NCBI GenBank assembly: GCA_038030265.1 | Contig: CM075938.1 | Span: 3,077,009-3,141,008, forward strand | Length of the DNA stretch: 64,000 bases | Reading direction: 5' to 3' | Origin: Corythucha ciliata | Taxonomy: Eukaryota; Arthropoda; Insecta; Hemiptera; Tingidae | Shown here: piece after piece, positions 1 to 12,235 of the stretch | Layout of the letters: each line of letters starts with the position of its first letter | How positions within the stretch are numbered: position 1 is the stretch's first letter | Made by a program: the position numbers and the translations under genes | The notes under the pieces: generated by a model | Told to the model about the DNA's origin: nothing | Databases searched by the model: none | Seen by the model: only the letters and a program-made list of their open reading frames with translations

Positions 1-2300
1 GGGTGACAGTGTGGAGGCGAAAGAATGGAAGGGAGCATATAAATCAAAGGAATCGAAATAACTGTAAATTCGATTATGCAAAATGTGTTGGGAAGCACGG
101 GTGAACATTTCAACAATTGTAAAGCGGCCTGATTTAAATAAGTTTCCATTTTCGAGAGGAGATGCGTGAAAAATAGCTAATGATCTTCACGATTTTGTTC
201 AATTCACCACAATAGGCTTTAAAATAGTTAACTAGATGATGACTTCCTACATCCCCTGCAGTCACCTATTTATTATTACTACCATCATTTTTTTTTTAAG
301 AACTCACTGGAAAAGGATAAAGCCATAAAGTGCATTAGAGGCAATAAATAACCAGGAGTTTAGCTTGTTTTCTCGGGGCAGAAGGGCTTAAGGTTGTTGA
401 ATGGACAAAGAGGAAGCGTTACGTACCGTGAGGTGGAATGTTGCGGTATTAACTTCTTGAACTCCTTATCCGAACCCAGAATGAGGCTTACGGCTGAATC
501 ATTGGAGTATACGTATAGAATGTATAGTTTGAAAAAAGAATGTATGCCTTGAATTATACACATATAAATTGTTGTGTTGTAATAAATTTGTTGTGATTGT
601 AGTTTTCATGTACCAAAGTATCTTACTATGAAAATGAATTGACCAAGACTGATAAGCCGCGCTAATATTCGTTACACTGCGGCGTGACAGAAACTGAAAC
701 GTCCACTCTCAGCTTATCACTTGAGTACAAGGTGATCAATTTATGCATTATCCACGCGTGTATCATACCAAGTAAAAAAACAAAAACAAACAAAACTCAT
801 CTCAATATGTGATACAGTGAGTGGAATGAAGGGCGTGGCGGGGGGGTTGAAGCCTAACGAAAGACGCGCCGGCACTCTTTGTGAAGATGATACGCCCGTT
901 ATAGCTTCCGCTTCGGCTAATGACTATACAAAAAGAAATAAAAGAGCACGAGAAAGAATACTTGTGTTGCGATCATTTCCTCGATTTTTTTTTATATATT
1001 GCTGTCGGGGAAAACGCTCTTTATATGTAGAAAATTCGATTTCAGAGGAAAAAATGATTGGTAGAGTTTATTCGTGCGTGGGATCATTTCACGTATTTTT
1101 GGGATAATATTCGTTATGAATCAATTAGTTAATTGGTTTCAGTTCATAAAATCAGCGTGATATTTCACTTCCATTTTTTTGCTAACATCATAAAAATTAT
1201 AAAATGCCGCATTCCACGATACACCGTTAAATCGCTGAAGTATTGATACGCGTACTGAGCGTCCTCACCGTCTCAGCACTAAACAAATTTTTATGCATTA
1301 TTGATTGTTTTAAAAGACTTGTTTTACGTTTTACAGCAGTAAATTTGTTTCCGTTAATAAGAAAAAAAGAGACAAGGAATTCCAGGCGTTTGTACACAAG
1401 AACGTAGTAGGAAAAATGTATTACGTTCCCATCATGGAAGCCAGTGGGAATACACGGTTGCAAAATAGAGAGAGAGAAAAAAAAATCGGGATCACTCAAA
1501 AACTGTGGGAATTCTTATCTCATTCCGCATTAACCATTTATGTATTTATCAAGAAAATAGTCAAGACCTTAAACTGCTATTCACCTTGATGAATAAGGCT
1601 GAGCAAACGTAAACCTATTAAGAATAACGGAGGCAAGAACTTCTTTGTCAAGGGAGTACATCAACTTTTTATAATGCTGTTAAGGGAAAAAAGGAAGCCT
1701 TCCTCTTATCGCCCACACTTGGAAGGCAAGCACGAAAACGAAAAAGTAGTGCACTTCGAAAATCAATGATATTAACGATGAATAAAACATTTTCACTCTT
1801 TATAACGCGGGGCAAAATTATAAATAAGAAACTGAAAATGGACTGCGGTTTTGCCGACCGACTAAAAAGTAAATAGTACGACCTCCGTGCTCAAAGGTAT
1901 CGCATGTATAATTAGGCCGGTTTCAATGGCTGGCCGAACTCCATAAAGGAGTTTCTTTCCACTGAAAATGGCGTTGTTTACCGTGTTATTAGTTTAGTTT
2001 TGATACGTTTCGAATGCTAAGCTAATCCTATTTTGGACTATTCGGTTGTGTATCCGTCCTATAAATGTGTGAATGTGAAATGTTAAGGGTGTCAGTGTGT
2101 CTCCCAAGGGCGGAATGCCATCTTGGGATGAGTAATGATGAAGTTTCGTTATACGTGACCTCAACAGCCACACCCTTGTTCCTGTACGATGTTTGGGAAT
2201 CTTTTAAATGAGGTAAAGTCTACTAAAATAGACTACGAATCCGTAAAATTTCTCAATCCGCCTACGATGCAACTAGAAAAATTATCCACACGGATTTAGC
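1..2300. other. Non-coding stretch, no gene recognised
   Basis: No reading frame here shows a recognisable domain, and the short open frames lack codon structure or similarity to any family I know. The base composition is AT-rich and mixed, with short homopolymers and no tandem repeat. I see no RNA gene. Confidence 0.6.
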
Positions 2301-2319
2301 TCCACAAAAAACAATATCA

Positions 2320-2725
2320 CAAGCTTCAATCACTGAAACCCCCAATTTCACGGGTTTCAGTACCTCGAAAAAACAAAATTCGTGGTTTTTGGCTCACCCC
2401 CCAAAAAAAAGGAATTCCGTGAAATTTATTAGTTGGAAAACACAATTTTGTGGGGTTCGCTTCTTTTTTCAAAGAAAATACGTGAGTTAGGCTCATCGGA
2501 AAAATAAAATTCACGGAACTGGCACACTCAAAAACCAATTTCGTAGGTTTAAATCCTCCAAAGAAACCTTTTCGTGGATTTTGCCATAAGTTAAATCAAT
2601 TTCACCGCTTTGTCACTTGAAGAAACTAATTTCGTCATTTGTGCGGTGAGTTCAGTCCCTGAAAAAACTTAATTCGCGGGGTACAGTCATTGGAAAATCC
2701 GAATGTTGCGTGCTTAGCTTTTTAA
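2320..2725 (+). repeat. Degenerate tandem repeat, unit about 33-36 bp
   Basis: About a dozen diverged units follow one another, each with an A-rich start (GAAAAAAC or similar), an AATTTCGT/AATTCGTGG core and a GGTTT-type end. Examples of the core are near 2380, 2500, 2545, 2570 and 2675. The same kind of unit recurs in a few copies at 8560-8710 and, reverse-complemented, at 37490-37735. Divergence between units is high, so period and limits are approximate. Confidence 0.55.
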
Positions 2726-2814
2726 AAAGTCAATATTTATAGGTTTTTGTAGTCATCAATATTTTTTGGGGGGGTTCCATTTTAAAACAAAATTTCATAA
2801 GCCTAGCTGTTTTA

Positions 2815-3400
2815 TAACATCAAATTTTAAGGAAAATTAGAGTTTTCCTTAATTTTAGCCGCGCTAATTAATGATTTTTGCAATATTAACCGTGAGTAAG
2901 ATATTTTTATTACATTTTAGCCCAAAATTGGCCATTTCATTTCAATTTAGTTATAGATTAGCCTCGAAATATTCTAAAGAAGATACGGATTGGCGTTTTC
3001 TCAATTTTGGCCGCGAATAACTGATTTTTTTTTTTTTCATTTTTATCCGCAAATTTACGTTTTTCCTATAGTTTATCGGCTAATTAGCGCTTTTACTCAA
3101 TTTCATCGACGGATTAGGCGATTTTTAGTAATTTTAGCCGTGAGCTGGGCTCAAAAACAGTACAGCTGTTTTTTGATACATTTTAGCCGTAAAATGCCAC
3201 TATATGCACCGAGAATCGGTGATTTTTTCTAAATCGTGATCTGAAAGTTGCATTGAGAAACCCGGAATGCGCGTTTTTTTTTGTTTTAGCCACGAATATT
3301 AGAACTTTTCCAAATTTTTTGCCGCCTACTCGCCCCAACATCGGCACATTTGAGAGCCTTCTCAATTTTTTCTGCTCTCAGAGTTTTTTTCCCCTCACAA
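2815..3400 (+). repeat. 30-bp-type satellite block (plus orientation)
   Basis: Diverged copies of a unit near 30 bp: GAATTAGCG-like core, a T-rich run, then CTCAATTTTAGCC. Clear cores lie near 2860, 2895, 3080, 3110, 3185 and 3290. This is the first of many blocks of this family in the window. Open frames seen across it come from the 10-codon periodicity and are not genes. Confidence 0.6.
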
Positions 3401-3739
3401 TGTGACGTTTCGCTTAAAATTTACCCTTGTCGTGACCTTTCGCATAAATTTTGCCCTTGACGTGGCGGCGTTTAACGTCAATATTCCCCTTCAGTGGAGG
3501 CCATTCGCGAGAGTTTTAGGTTAAAAGACGCTACATTGGCCATAAAATGGCGTCTTCTTTCGAAAAACTCTTTCGAAAGGCCGCGGCACAACGAGTTAAC
3601 TACGAAAAATGCCCCAAGCCGCGGGCAAAACACAACCATCAGGAAAACACTCACATCAATTGCCACGTTCAAGGCAAAATTTACGTAAAATGCCGCGTCA
3701 AGGGCAACAAATATGCGAAATGCTTCACCAAGAGCAATG

Positions 3740-4423
3740 CCAAGGTGACATATTGTCCATTTTATGAAAAAACTCGTCGGATTCACGAAAAAAATTGTCA
3801 ATTTCATGACGAAGTTGTCTGTTTTATGAGAAAAATTTCAATTTTATAATACATCTTAAGCTTATGAGCATAATGGTTGATTTCATGAGGACATTTTCAA
3901 TCTAAAATGTGTCAATTTTATGAGTACATCGTCAGTTTAAAACAATAGTCGCTTTCTTGCAGAAAATGTCGTATTGTATGAGGAATTGTCAATATAATGA
4001 AAAAATGACCCTTTTTCTCTGAATTTTAAATTTTGTAAGGAAATTGTTAGTTCGAATTTGAAATTGTTAATTTCGGGACGAAATTATCAGTTTCACGAGG
4101 AAATTGTAATTTTAATTAGCAAATCGAAATTTTTACTAGCTCATTGTCGAATTAATTAAAATATTGTTAATTTGAAGCGGAAATTGATATTCTTTGTGTG
4201 AAAATTGTTAATTTTATGAATAAATAACCAATTTTATGAAGATATTGTCCATTTTACGAAGAAATAAACAATTTCATGAAGATATTGTCCATTTTATGAA
4301 GAAATTGTCAATTTTGCAAGAAAATCGTGAATGTTTCATGGGGAAATTGTGATTTTTATGAGGAAATTGTCAACTTTATGAGGAAATTGTAGTATATTTC
4401 ATTATGAAATTGTCAATTTCTCT
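3740..4423 (+). repeat. 20-bp tandem repeat, left array
   Basis: The unit is close to GAAATTGTCAATTTTATGAG. Copies are diverged from 3740 to about 4150 and become cleaner near 4200-4410. The core AAAATTGTCAATTTT is an odd palindrome. The array stops where the LINE begins and resumes directly after the LINE tail at 7553, so both halves look like one array split by insertion. Confidence 0.8.
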
Positions 4424-4431
4424 TCCTAGGC

Positions 4432-5775
4432 TTGGAATCAGCGCTGCTTCAACACGCGGATTATAAAATGGCAGTCTTCGGTGACTTCAATGTTCCGAGG
4501 GTGCCTTGGGCATCGTGGAATGATGAACACTTCCGTCCTCCGAGTGCTAGAGCTGGGGTCATTTTTGCTAGTTTGCGGTCGTTTGACTTGAGGCAATACA
4601 ATTTTCTCCCCAACTCGGCGAATAATGTTCTTGATCTGGCACTCACCGATATGCTGGATGTGATCCTGCGGCCTTGCCCCCCAATCGTGAATGTCGATCC
4701 TGCTCATCCTCCCTTCGAGTGCCTCTTCCTGCCACCATCTGGACGACAGCGGCCTCATTGTTCTAAGAACTTCAATTATAATTTCAAAAGAGGAAACTAT
4801 GCGCAAATGTGTGAGCTCTTGCGAGGTGTCGATTGGGGCTTCTGCCATTCCCTTCCCTTGGAGGCTGCAGTGGGTAATTTCTACGACGTGATGCGGGGTG
4901 CTATTCGTGATTTTGTGCCTAGGACTCTATCAAATATATTTCCCTTTCCCAAGTGGTTTTCATCAGAGCTTGTTTCCATGGTCAGGGCTAAGAGCTTGGC
5001 ACATTCACGCTACAGGAGTAGTGGTTCTGAGGACGATTACAGACTGTTTTCTAATTTGAGAAGGAAGGCCAGGTATATCTCGAGGATTGATTACAGGAAC
5101 TATCTTGACAGGGTGCTAAATTCTATCTCGACAGACGTAAAGTATTTCTGGAATTACGTGAACTATAAGGAGGGATGCAACTCTATTCCTGACAGTGTTA
5201 CCTATGCTAATGAAAGCTCGTCAACGCCACAGGAGAGAGTTGAGATGTTTGCTAGGCACCTTTCATCAGTTTTCCTTCCCCCGTCATCGGACCCCGTTTT
5301 CTTCCAGACGGAGGACGTTGTCGACGTGGGAAGGCTTGAGATCTCTTTAGAGGATGTGTTGACGGGCCTATTAAATTTGGATGCTAATAAGGGTCTTGGA
5401 CCTGATGGAGTCCCGCCAGTGTTGCTTAAGCAGTGTGCTCACTTTCTCGCTTTCCCATTAACTGTGCTGTTCAATAGATCCCTGGCTGATGGAGTCTTTC
5501 CTAAACCTTGGAAGGAATCGTACGTGACCCCAATTCATAAATCTGGGGATAAGTCTGTGGTGACGAATTATCGAGTTATCTCATCCCTGTCAACGATTCC
5601 AAAGCTGTTTGAGGGACTCGTGGTCAAGATTTTAACTCCGCTCCTATTGCCAACGATCCCACTGGAGCAGCATGGTTTTGTTGGCGGACGCTCTACCACG
5701 ACCAACCTTCTCGTTTACCAGGAATATATCCATGGTGCGTTTATGAATGGTGCTCAGGTTGACTGTTTCAACTGA
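4432..5775 (+). pseudogene. LINE ORF2, endonuclease C-terminus and RT N-terminus
   Basis: This is the first open segment of the LINE polyprotein. It has no real start: the frame opens at a TTG just inside the truncated element. Near residue 17 is the GDFN motif of APE-type endonucleases (exo/endo/phosphatase fold), followed by the LDLALT stretch. The reverse transcriptase begins around residue 310 with the NKGLGPDGVPP motif, then WKESYVTPIHKSGD and NYRVISSLSTIPKLFE, and EQHGFVGGRST near the end. The frame is lost near 5760, just before the catalytic TDFSKAFD motif, and coding continues in another frame. It is a decayed retrotransposon gene, not a host gene. Confidence 0.85.
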
Positions 5776-6131
5776 CTTTTCAAAGGCGTTTGACAGGGTC
5801 TCCCACAGACATTTGATTGCCCGATTGGGGTCGTTGGGTGTTCACGGCCCTTTACTTTGTTGGATCGCAGATTATTTGACGGAGCGCACAATGATGGTAC
5901 GATTGAGGGGTGTCACCTCGCTGCCTTTTTCTGCTTCTTCAGGAGTGCCGCAGGGGTCTCACATAGGACCACTGCTCTTCGTCGTCTTCTGTGGTTCGGT
6001 GGGCAGTATTTTTCCTGATGTCTCCTTCTTGATGTTTGCGGACGACCTCAAGATTTTTCGCTCGGTGACAGCTGTTGCTGATTGTGAGATTCTGCAGCTT
6101 CGTCTCCAGGACTTCGTGAGGTGGTGTGAGG
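5760..6131 (+). pseudogene. LINE reverse transcriptase palm
   Basis: Continuation of the LINE polymerase after a one-base frame change. Motif A (TDFSKAFDRVSH) opens the segment, followed by SSGVPQGSHIGPLLF and the catalytic FADD box (MFADDLKIF). These are the metal-binding aspartates and primer-grip region of reverse transcriptase. The segment stops at codons for RWCE, where a hAT-type element has inserted. The reading frame resumes after that element with CEDSGLQLNTSKCSV, which is the expected continuation in this family. Confidence 0.87.
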
Positions 6132-6629
6132 CAGTGATGGGACAGGTACTTTCAAATTTGTACCTAGGTAAGTTACAGGTACTTCCAGTTTTTCAAGTAC
6201 CTAGGTACCGTTACAGGTATTGAAAATTGAAAAGTACCTAGGTAGTACCTAGGTAGAAATTCCGTTACATCCAAAGGAAAATAGAAACAAAACGAAACGA
6301 AAAAAAAGTTTCTATAATCAGGTACAATTAGACTAGGTATCTTTCTTATTAGAAGTTGGAAATCTTTGTTGGTACTCAACAAAACCAACTTTTCATAGTT
6401 GTCGTCCAGTGTTATTTAGCAATTTTTTGCTATTTTGAATCGTGGAAATTGAGCTAAAGGTACATTTTCAGTACCTAGGTACTTATAGCAGTTACTTTGA
6501 TTTTTTCTGTACCTAGGTACCGTTACAGGTACTCAAAATAAAAATGTACCTAGGTACGTACCTAGGTACTGAAAATGTACCTTGGTACAAGTACCTAGGT
6601 ACAATGTACCTAGGTACATCCCATCACTG
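6132..6629. mobile_element. Non-autonomous hAT-type element with GTACCTAGGTAC repeats
   Basis: The ends are CAGTGATGGGA and TCCCATCACTG, an 11-bp perfect terminal inverted repeat of the hAT type. It is flanked by an exact 8-bp target duplication GTGTGAGG (6124-6131 and 6630-6637), the hallmark length of hAT transposons. It interrupts the LINE reverse transcriptase between in-frame codons. It is 498 bp and has no coding capacity. The interior is unusual: the 12-bp palindrome GTACCTAGGTAC or near variants recur many times in two clusters (6155-6260 and 6468-6620) separated by ordinary AT-rich sequence. Confidence 0.9.
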
Positions 6630-7383
6630 GTGTGAGGATAGTGGTCTTCAGTTGAATACATCAAAGTGCTCTGTTCTATCGTCACCAAAACCCTTTAACT
6701 TATAACTATTCTGTGTCAGGTGTGCCTTTACTTCGTCAGCTGATCACCAGGGACCTTGGGGTTTTGCTTGACTCACAGCTTCACTTTGGCCCTCATCTGG
6801 ACGCAGTTGTCGGTCGTGCGCGTAGGGCACTTGGGTTCCTCAAACTAACACCCGTGAATTTAATAATGTTGAAGCCATCAAGCTGCTCTATTGCTCGCTA
6901 GTCCGTCCCATCCTGGAGTACTCATCCATTGTCTGGTCGCCGCACTATGCCACTCAGATTCATCAAATCGAGGTTGTCCAGCACATATTTCTGCGATACG
7001 TTGCCTTCAAGTTGGGTGTCCGCGCGGTGGATGTGGATTACGAGTCAATTATGCGTGTGTGTCAAATTGCCCCGCTTGTCGATCGACGTATAGTTGTGGA
7101 TCAAAGCTTTTTCCACAAGCTCATAAATGGCGTCATTGATTGCCCGTCACTCCTTGAGAGGATTTCACTGAACGTCCCACAATACTTCGCCCGCTCGCAC
7201 GGATTGTTTCACGTTCCTTTTGCGGCAACTAATTACCTGAGAAATCGCCCTCTACTCCGCCTTCCTCGTGATGCCAATCTATTCTTGCAAGAACCATCGT
7301 GTGACATTTTTGCGAGTTCTTTACATGTGCACAAGTCCGCAGTCCTAAATTGTAGGCGGAATTTGACTAGTTTGGTGATTTAG
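6630..7383 (+). pseudogene. LINE RT thumb and C-terminal region
   Basis: The remainder of the LINE polyprotein after the hAT insertion. It begins with CEDSGLQLNTSKC, the motif after FADD, and meets an in-frame TAA near 6701. It then continues in other frames: RDLGVLLDSQLHFGPH at 6750-6800, and LLYCSLVRPILEYSS with IVWSPHY from about 6885. The last segment stays open to the stop at 7381-7383 and includes the FHVPFAATNYLRNRPLLRL type tail seen at the C-terminus of jockey-like elements. At least two frame changes inactivate it. Confidence 0.82.
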
Positions 7384-7556
7384 TTAGTTTTAAACGCGTG
7401 GTGCATTCTAGCAAGGTGTTGCTTTTTTGTTTCTTCTCTTCATTTGTTCTTTCTTTAAACTCTGTTTTTTCTAACTATTTTATGTTATTTATATTTATAT
7501 TCTTTCTTAATGTCAATTGGACTAAGTGTCCGTAAAATTGTTAAATAAAAAAATTG
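7384..7556 (+). other. LINE 3' UTR and A-rich tail
   Basis: T-rich untranslated sequence between the stop codon and the repeat array. It ends with a TTAAATAAAAAAATTG tail, which contains AATAAA. The 20-bp array begins immediately afterwards. Confidence 0.6.
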
Positions 7557-8545
7557 TATGAAGATATTGTCCATTTTACGAAGAAATTGTCAATTTTACA
7601 AAAAAATCGTGAATTGTATGCGAAAATTGTATGTTTTATGGGGAAATTGTCAATTTTATCAAGAAATAATCATTTTTATGAAGACATTGTCCATTTTATA
7701 AAGAAATTGTCTTTTTTACAAGGAAATCTTGAGTTATATGAGGATAATGTTTGTTTTATGGGGAAATTGTCACTTTTATGAGGAAATTGTCACTATTATG
7801 AGGAAATTGTCAATTTTATGAGGAAATAATAAATTGTATGGGGATATTGAAAATTGTATAAAGAAATCGTCAATTTTATGAGAAAATTATCTATTTTATG
7901 GTAAAATTGTCAATTTTATGGTAAAATTGTCAATTTTATGGTAAAATTGTCAATTTTATCGTAAAATTGTCAATTTTATGGTAAAATTGTCAATTTTATC
8001 GTAAAATTGTCAATTTTATCGTAAAATTGTCAATTTTACGAGGAAAAAATCCATTATGAGGAAATCGTGAATTTTATGACAAAATTGTCCATTTTATGAG
8101 GAAATATTCAATTTTATTAAGATTCTGTACATCTTACAAGGAAATCACGAATTTTTTGATGAATTTGTATGTTCTATGACGAAACTGTCAAGTTTACGAG
8201 GAAATCGTCAATGTTTTGAGGAAACATTCAATTTTATGAATATATTGTTGATTTTATGAGAAAATTGTCAATTTTATAAGGAAATCGTGAATTTTATGAT
8301 GAAATTGTATATTTTATGAAGAAATTGTCAATTTGTTCATTGTGTGTTGTTCATTGTGTATTGTGCGAAATTGTGTATGGTTCATTTTATGGGGAAGTTG
8401 TCAATTTTATGAGGAAATTCTCAATTTTGGAAGGAAATTGTCTATTTTATGAGGGAATTGTATATTTTATTAGAGTATTTAATATTTTAAGAGAAAATTG
8501 CCAATTTCATGTGAAGACTGTCAATTTGATGAACAGCTAATTTCA
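7553..8545 (+). repeat. 20-bp tandem repeat, right array
   Basis: Continuation of the 3740-4423 array. A homogeneous core at 7899-8040 holds about seven nearly identical copies of ATGGTAAAATTGTCAATTTT with a strict 20-bp period. The flanks of the array are more diverged. A short TGTGTTGTTCATTGTGTATTG stretch interrupts it near 8335-8385. No spacers or flanking cas-like genes exist, so this is a minisatellite. Confidence 0.88.
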
Positions 8546-11500
8546 GGAAATTTGTTTGCCAGTAAACCAATTTCGCTAGGTGGCCTATATCTGTGGACGA
8601 TTGCACCGATTTTTCGCAATAAGAATCGCTTTTAGCTGGTTTCACTCAAGAAAAATGTAATTTCCCGGATTTTGCTCACTAAAAAACCCAATTTTAAGGG
8701 TTACAATCGCAGTGCTATTAGCCGTGGGGCATAAGAGCTTCCCCTTCACCACAGCGCTGAGTTCACTTCATTCGGGGCGAGGCATATTTTTGCCAAACTA
8801 ATAGTTGACGTTACATAGGTAGTTGTTAAATGTTGTTGTTATTTTCCACTATTTTCCGATGTTTCAATTATCAGAGATTGAGGACTGTGTCTGTCTAGCA
8901 ACTGTGTGACGTGTGGTGGTGGGGGGCGGGATGGAGTCATAATTTTGGCCCCTCCTTAGACCGACTCTGGATCCGCGCCTGAGACGTGTCTATAAAGGGA
9001 AATTTGGTGCATTTCATTGTTGGCGAACAATTTTCTTCTTAATAAGATCTCAAGTGCCGGCCCGGCAGAGTGCCACGTGGGGGCACATGCCCCCTCCTAC
9101 CCCCTTCCTGATTGATTAGCCCCTTGCGAAGAGGCCAGAGTAGCAAGGCTCTGGGACATGTAAAGAGAAATCGGTTCTCCGAATCAGAGTCCCTACTTCT
9201 TTATAAAAAGTTTACAAATTATGTGATGCTATTTAATACCGATCAGTATAAAGCTGAACAAGTAAAAAATTCCAAGCCTGCATTACTGTAAAGTTTGCCG
9301 TTAATAAGTACGGTTATATTTCTAATTACGCGTTAATAAATAACTAGCTTGAGTCATAGCATAAGCACAGAAGTTGGAGATTGAAAATGCGTTGTGTTTG
9401 TTTTGCAATAGATACACCTGTAGTCCTTTGAGTCATAGTGCTTCGAGAATGGCCTTTTTCCTTTACTTTTTATGCCCGCTTAATCAAGAGGACCTTTTTA
9501 AAAAAAAGGAATGAGAAGATGAAGAAGAACCCCCCCCCCCTGCGGATTTTTTCCTCTTTTTTTCAGTCTAAGTATGAATGGTTAATTACAATTTATAAAA
9601 GCCGTAAAGTTAATTGACTCGGGTTAAAAAGTCCTCACGTGCAAGAGTTTTTTCTTAATCACTCCCCTTGGATGTCGTTTCATTTTCTTGTGGACTTCAC
9701 CGAGCGTGGCGAGTCAATGAAGACTTCATTATAAATGAAATTTAGCGGATAATCGTAAAAAAAGAAGAAAAAAAAAGAGGGGAATATTTATAAAAATGGC
9801 GATTCCATAAAAGGCATCCGTTTCGTTTCACGGGAACCTGCAGAAATTCAATCCATTCGTGGAAAAAAGGGTGTTTTGCTATGAACAATAACTTGGAGAT
9901 CAACCAGCGATAATTGATTCATGAAACTGCGGTAACAACAATAGCACCGACTTTGTGTTCAACTTTTTTAAGACTTTGTGCAAAAGAGGATGTTTATTGG
10001 GCAAGATAACAATTTTTTTTTTCGTTTTAATCTTGTTCCTTCTCCGTTCGTCGGCACAAAGCAAGCTATATAGTGCCGTAATCACTAAACTTCTTAAATC
10101 CGTTTAAAAACAGTTCGTGATTCATTACAATAATGTAAGCATTCTATACAGTTGCTTTAATCGACCTTGCCATTGTTTGAACACAGAAGTCAGTGTCAGT
10201 ACCTCTCTAAATGAAAAAAAAAAAAAAAAAAAGTATAAAAAAAGATAAACTTGAGGGTTGAAACAGAAGTTCAACATGGAGCGAAGGGTGGGCGCCACAC
10301 CCCTGCCCCCCCCCAAAAAGTGTTGTTCTTTTATTTTTGTCTTTAACACCTCTCATCCCCTCGGGTTATATTCCTACACTTATTTTTTTTCTCCCTCGCT
10401 TATACTTCTTATTAAGTAATTCCAAAGGTCATAAATCACCGGTTTTTAAGCAATCAATTATTTTGGACGTTAAATACCGGGTACTGTGACCCGCGGGGGT
10501 CCCCATTCTGTATACGTATATACGAAAGCTCCAGATGAGAATGAATGACAAGGGGTGCGGAGCGTGCAACCATTACAAGAGCGCCAAAAAAAAAAAAAAA
10601 AGGTGATCTTCGAACTTGAACCGAAAATGGTTTCAATTTGATGAAATGGGTCAAACGTCAAAAAAACTGATTGTTATTATTTTCTTCGTGTTGCATTGGA
10701 GACTTGTCGAAAGTGTATACCACAACGTATAATTAGGTTTAGCGATTATTGCCAACTTTTTATCCCGACTTTTGTTTATCGTTCAGAATGATTTTTATGA
10801 AATTAGATCATCTTATACGAATAGAAATAGTGTGCGCACGCCGATTAATGGATTTTTCGAAGTGGTGGCTTCCTGCTTTTAATAAGCACTCAGATTTTTT
10901 TCGGATTTTTTTCTTTTTTTCATTTCTTAAATGTATTTCAATCATGCACTGGCACTCTGGCAAATCCAGAAGCTTCTGTCTCTCTTTTAGCTATAAGCGA
11001 CAGTATACCCAGACGGAGGGGTTTAATTATAAACTTCGTTCAAACCCTTCATGGGTGTCGATCAGTTCCGCGTTGCTTACATCGTCATTCTCTCTCCGAA
11101 TGTAATTACGTCCAAATTTCTCCAACTACTAGAATGCTCCTCTTTCTCTATTTCCCCAGCACCCTTCATCTTCATTGAGCCAATTCAGGTATAGAGACAG
11201 AAAAAAAAAAAAAAAAAAATTACAACACTGTCCAAGCCAATTTATTAATGTCATACTCAAGTTTTTCGTGTTTAGTTTTTTAAGAAGAGTGACCGTAAAA
11301 AAAGTATTAATTATCGATTAGATTGGGAACTGTTCACCTTTAAACCCACAAGGCACTATCGGAAAGTTTTGATTTTTAAAGCCCCCCGTGGTAAGAAGGG
11401 CCCGCGCAGCCCCGCAATTATTCGATCTCCTCCAACTTGGCAACAAACAAAAATTTCACGGACTAGAATGCATCGGAGAAATATCGAACGAGGGCACATT

Positions 11501-12074
11501 CTGAAGATGTGTGGTTTCATCGCTGATCTGAGGTATAGAAAAATACGTCGGGCCTGGGTACAAATATCAAGAATAAAATAACAACAAACACTAATTCAGT
11601 AGCAGCGGGCGACAGCACGGCTTTCGTAATAATTGCAGTTTTTCACAACCCCACAATATTATAAGAAATTATTGCATTTTACTGCAATGCTGTAGTTTTT
11701 CTATTACAACCATTGGCTATCAACCCTGAAATCTTCCTCTTTTTCAATCACAGTGTAACAATCGGCTTCAACTGCCGTTTCAATTTTATGATAAATTCAA
11801 TGAAAGGGCGGATTATGTTCCATTAAAGGTTTGAAACAGTCAAAAAGTCGTCACACATCTCCGCTTTATACCATATAGCGCTTAGGGATGGGTGACGAGA
11901 TGTAAAAATGGTTTCTGAGGACGCCTGACTCGAAAAAGTTGCAACGGAAAGTATAGGGCACAACAAAAGGACGCCTAAAATCAAGTTAGTAACGATTAAT
12001 CGTTGATTTGTTTGATGTTAAAACTATTGTTTACTCGACTAGAGGACCGTGCTCGTATAATGATAGCAATGTAA
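8546..12074. other. Long non-coding stretch
   Basis: A few diverged 33-bp-type units lie at 8560-8710. The rest is non-coding, with several homopolymers (for example A runs near 10209, 10585 and 11200). Short open frames here have no recognisable domain. The 8990-9120 part, rich in GGGGGCACATGCCCCC-like sequence, has the look of an old transposon end but I cannot classify it. Confidence 0.5.
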
Positions 12075-12235
12075 AGCTATGTCTCCACTAGTGTCTTTTC
12101 GCGTGCGTCTTAGCGCACGGTGTGTTGAACTTGAGGAATGCGCTATTGCAAGCCTCAAAAAGGTGGAAGGATATAAGAAATTACGTGCATAGCTTAGACG
12201 CATGCGTTGTTGAAAGTTGAAGCGGAGACCTAGCT
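12075..12235. mobile_element. Small inverted-repeat element, copy A
   Basis: Begins AGCTATGTCTCCACTAGTG and ends GGAGACCTAGCT, an imperfect inverted repeat. The interior (TCTTTTCGCGTGCGTC, GAGGAATGCGCTATT, CTCAAAAAGGTGGAAGGATAT) matches a second copy at 23656-23871. It has no coding capacity. It is a MITE-like family shared by two sites in the window; the target duplication is not clear. Confidence 0.65.

Larger units (their letters stand above)
4424..7556 (+). mobile_element. 5'-truncated jockey/CR1-like LINE in a 20-bp array
   Basis: The element begins inside its endonuclease domain, so the 5' UTR, any ORF1 and the endonuclease N-terminus are absent. That is the usual outcome of incomplete target-primed reverse transcription. 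It runs through reverse transcriptase to a C-terminal region, then a short T-rich 3' UTR ending in AAATAAAAAAATTG at the junction with the repeat array. Coding is broken by frameshifts near 5760, 6700 and 6860 and by a hAT-type insertion at 6132-6629. The exact clade is not resolved. Target duplication cannot be defined because the flanks are repetitive. Confidence 0.85.

Noticed and set aside
817..1107. Possible host exon at 817-1107
   Set aside because: No recognised domain, no splice context, and composition like the surrounding non-coding DNA.
4438..4848. Antisense open frame in the LINE
   Set aside because: A shadow of the endonuclease/RT frame on the other strand, with no domain of its own.
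3740..8545. Possible CRISPR array from 20-bp direct repeats
   Set aside because: Units are contiguous without unique spacers, the DNA is eukaryotic and no cas-like gene exists.
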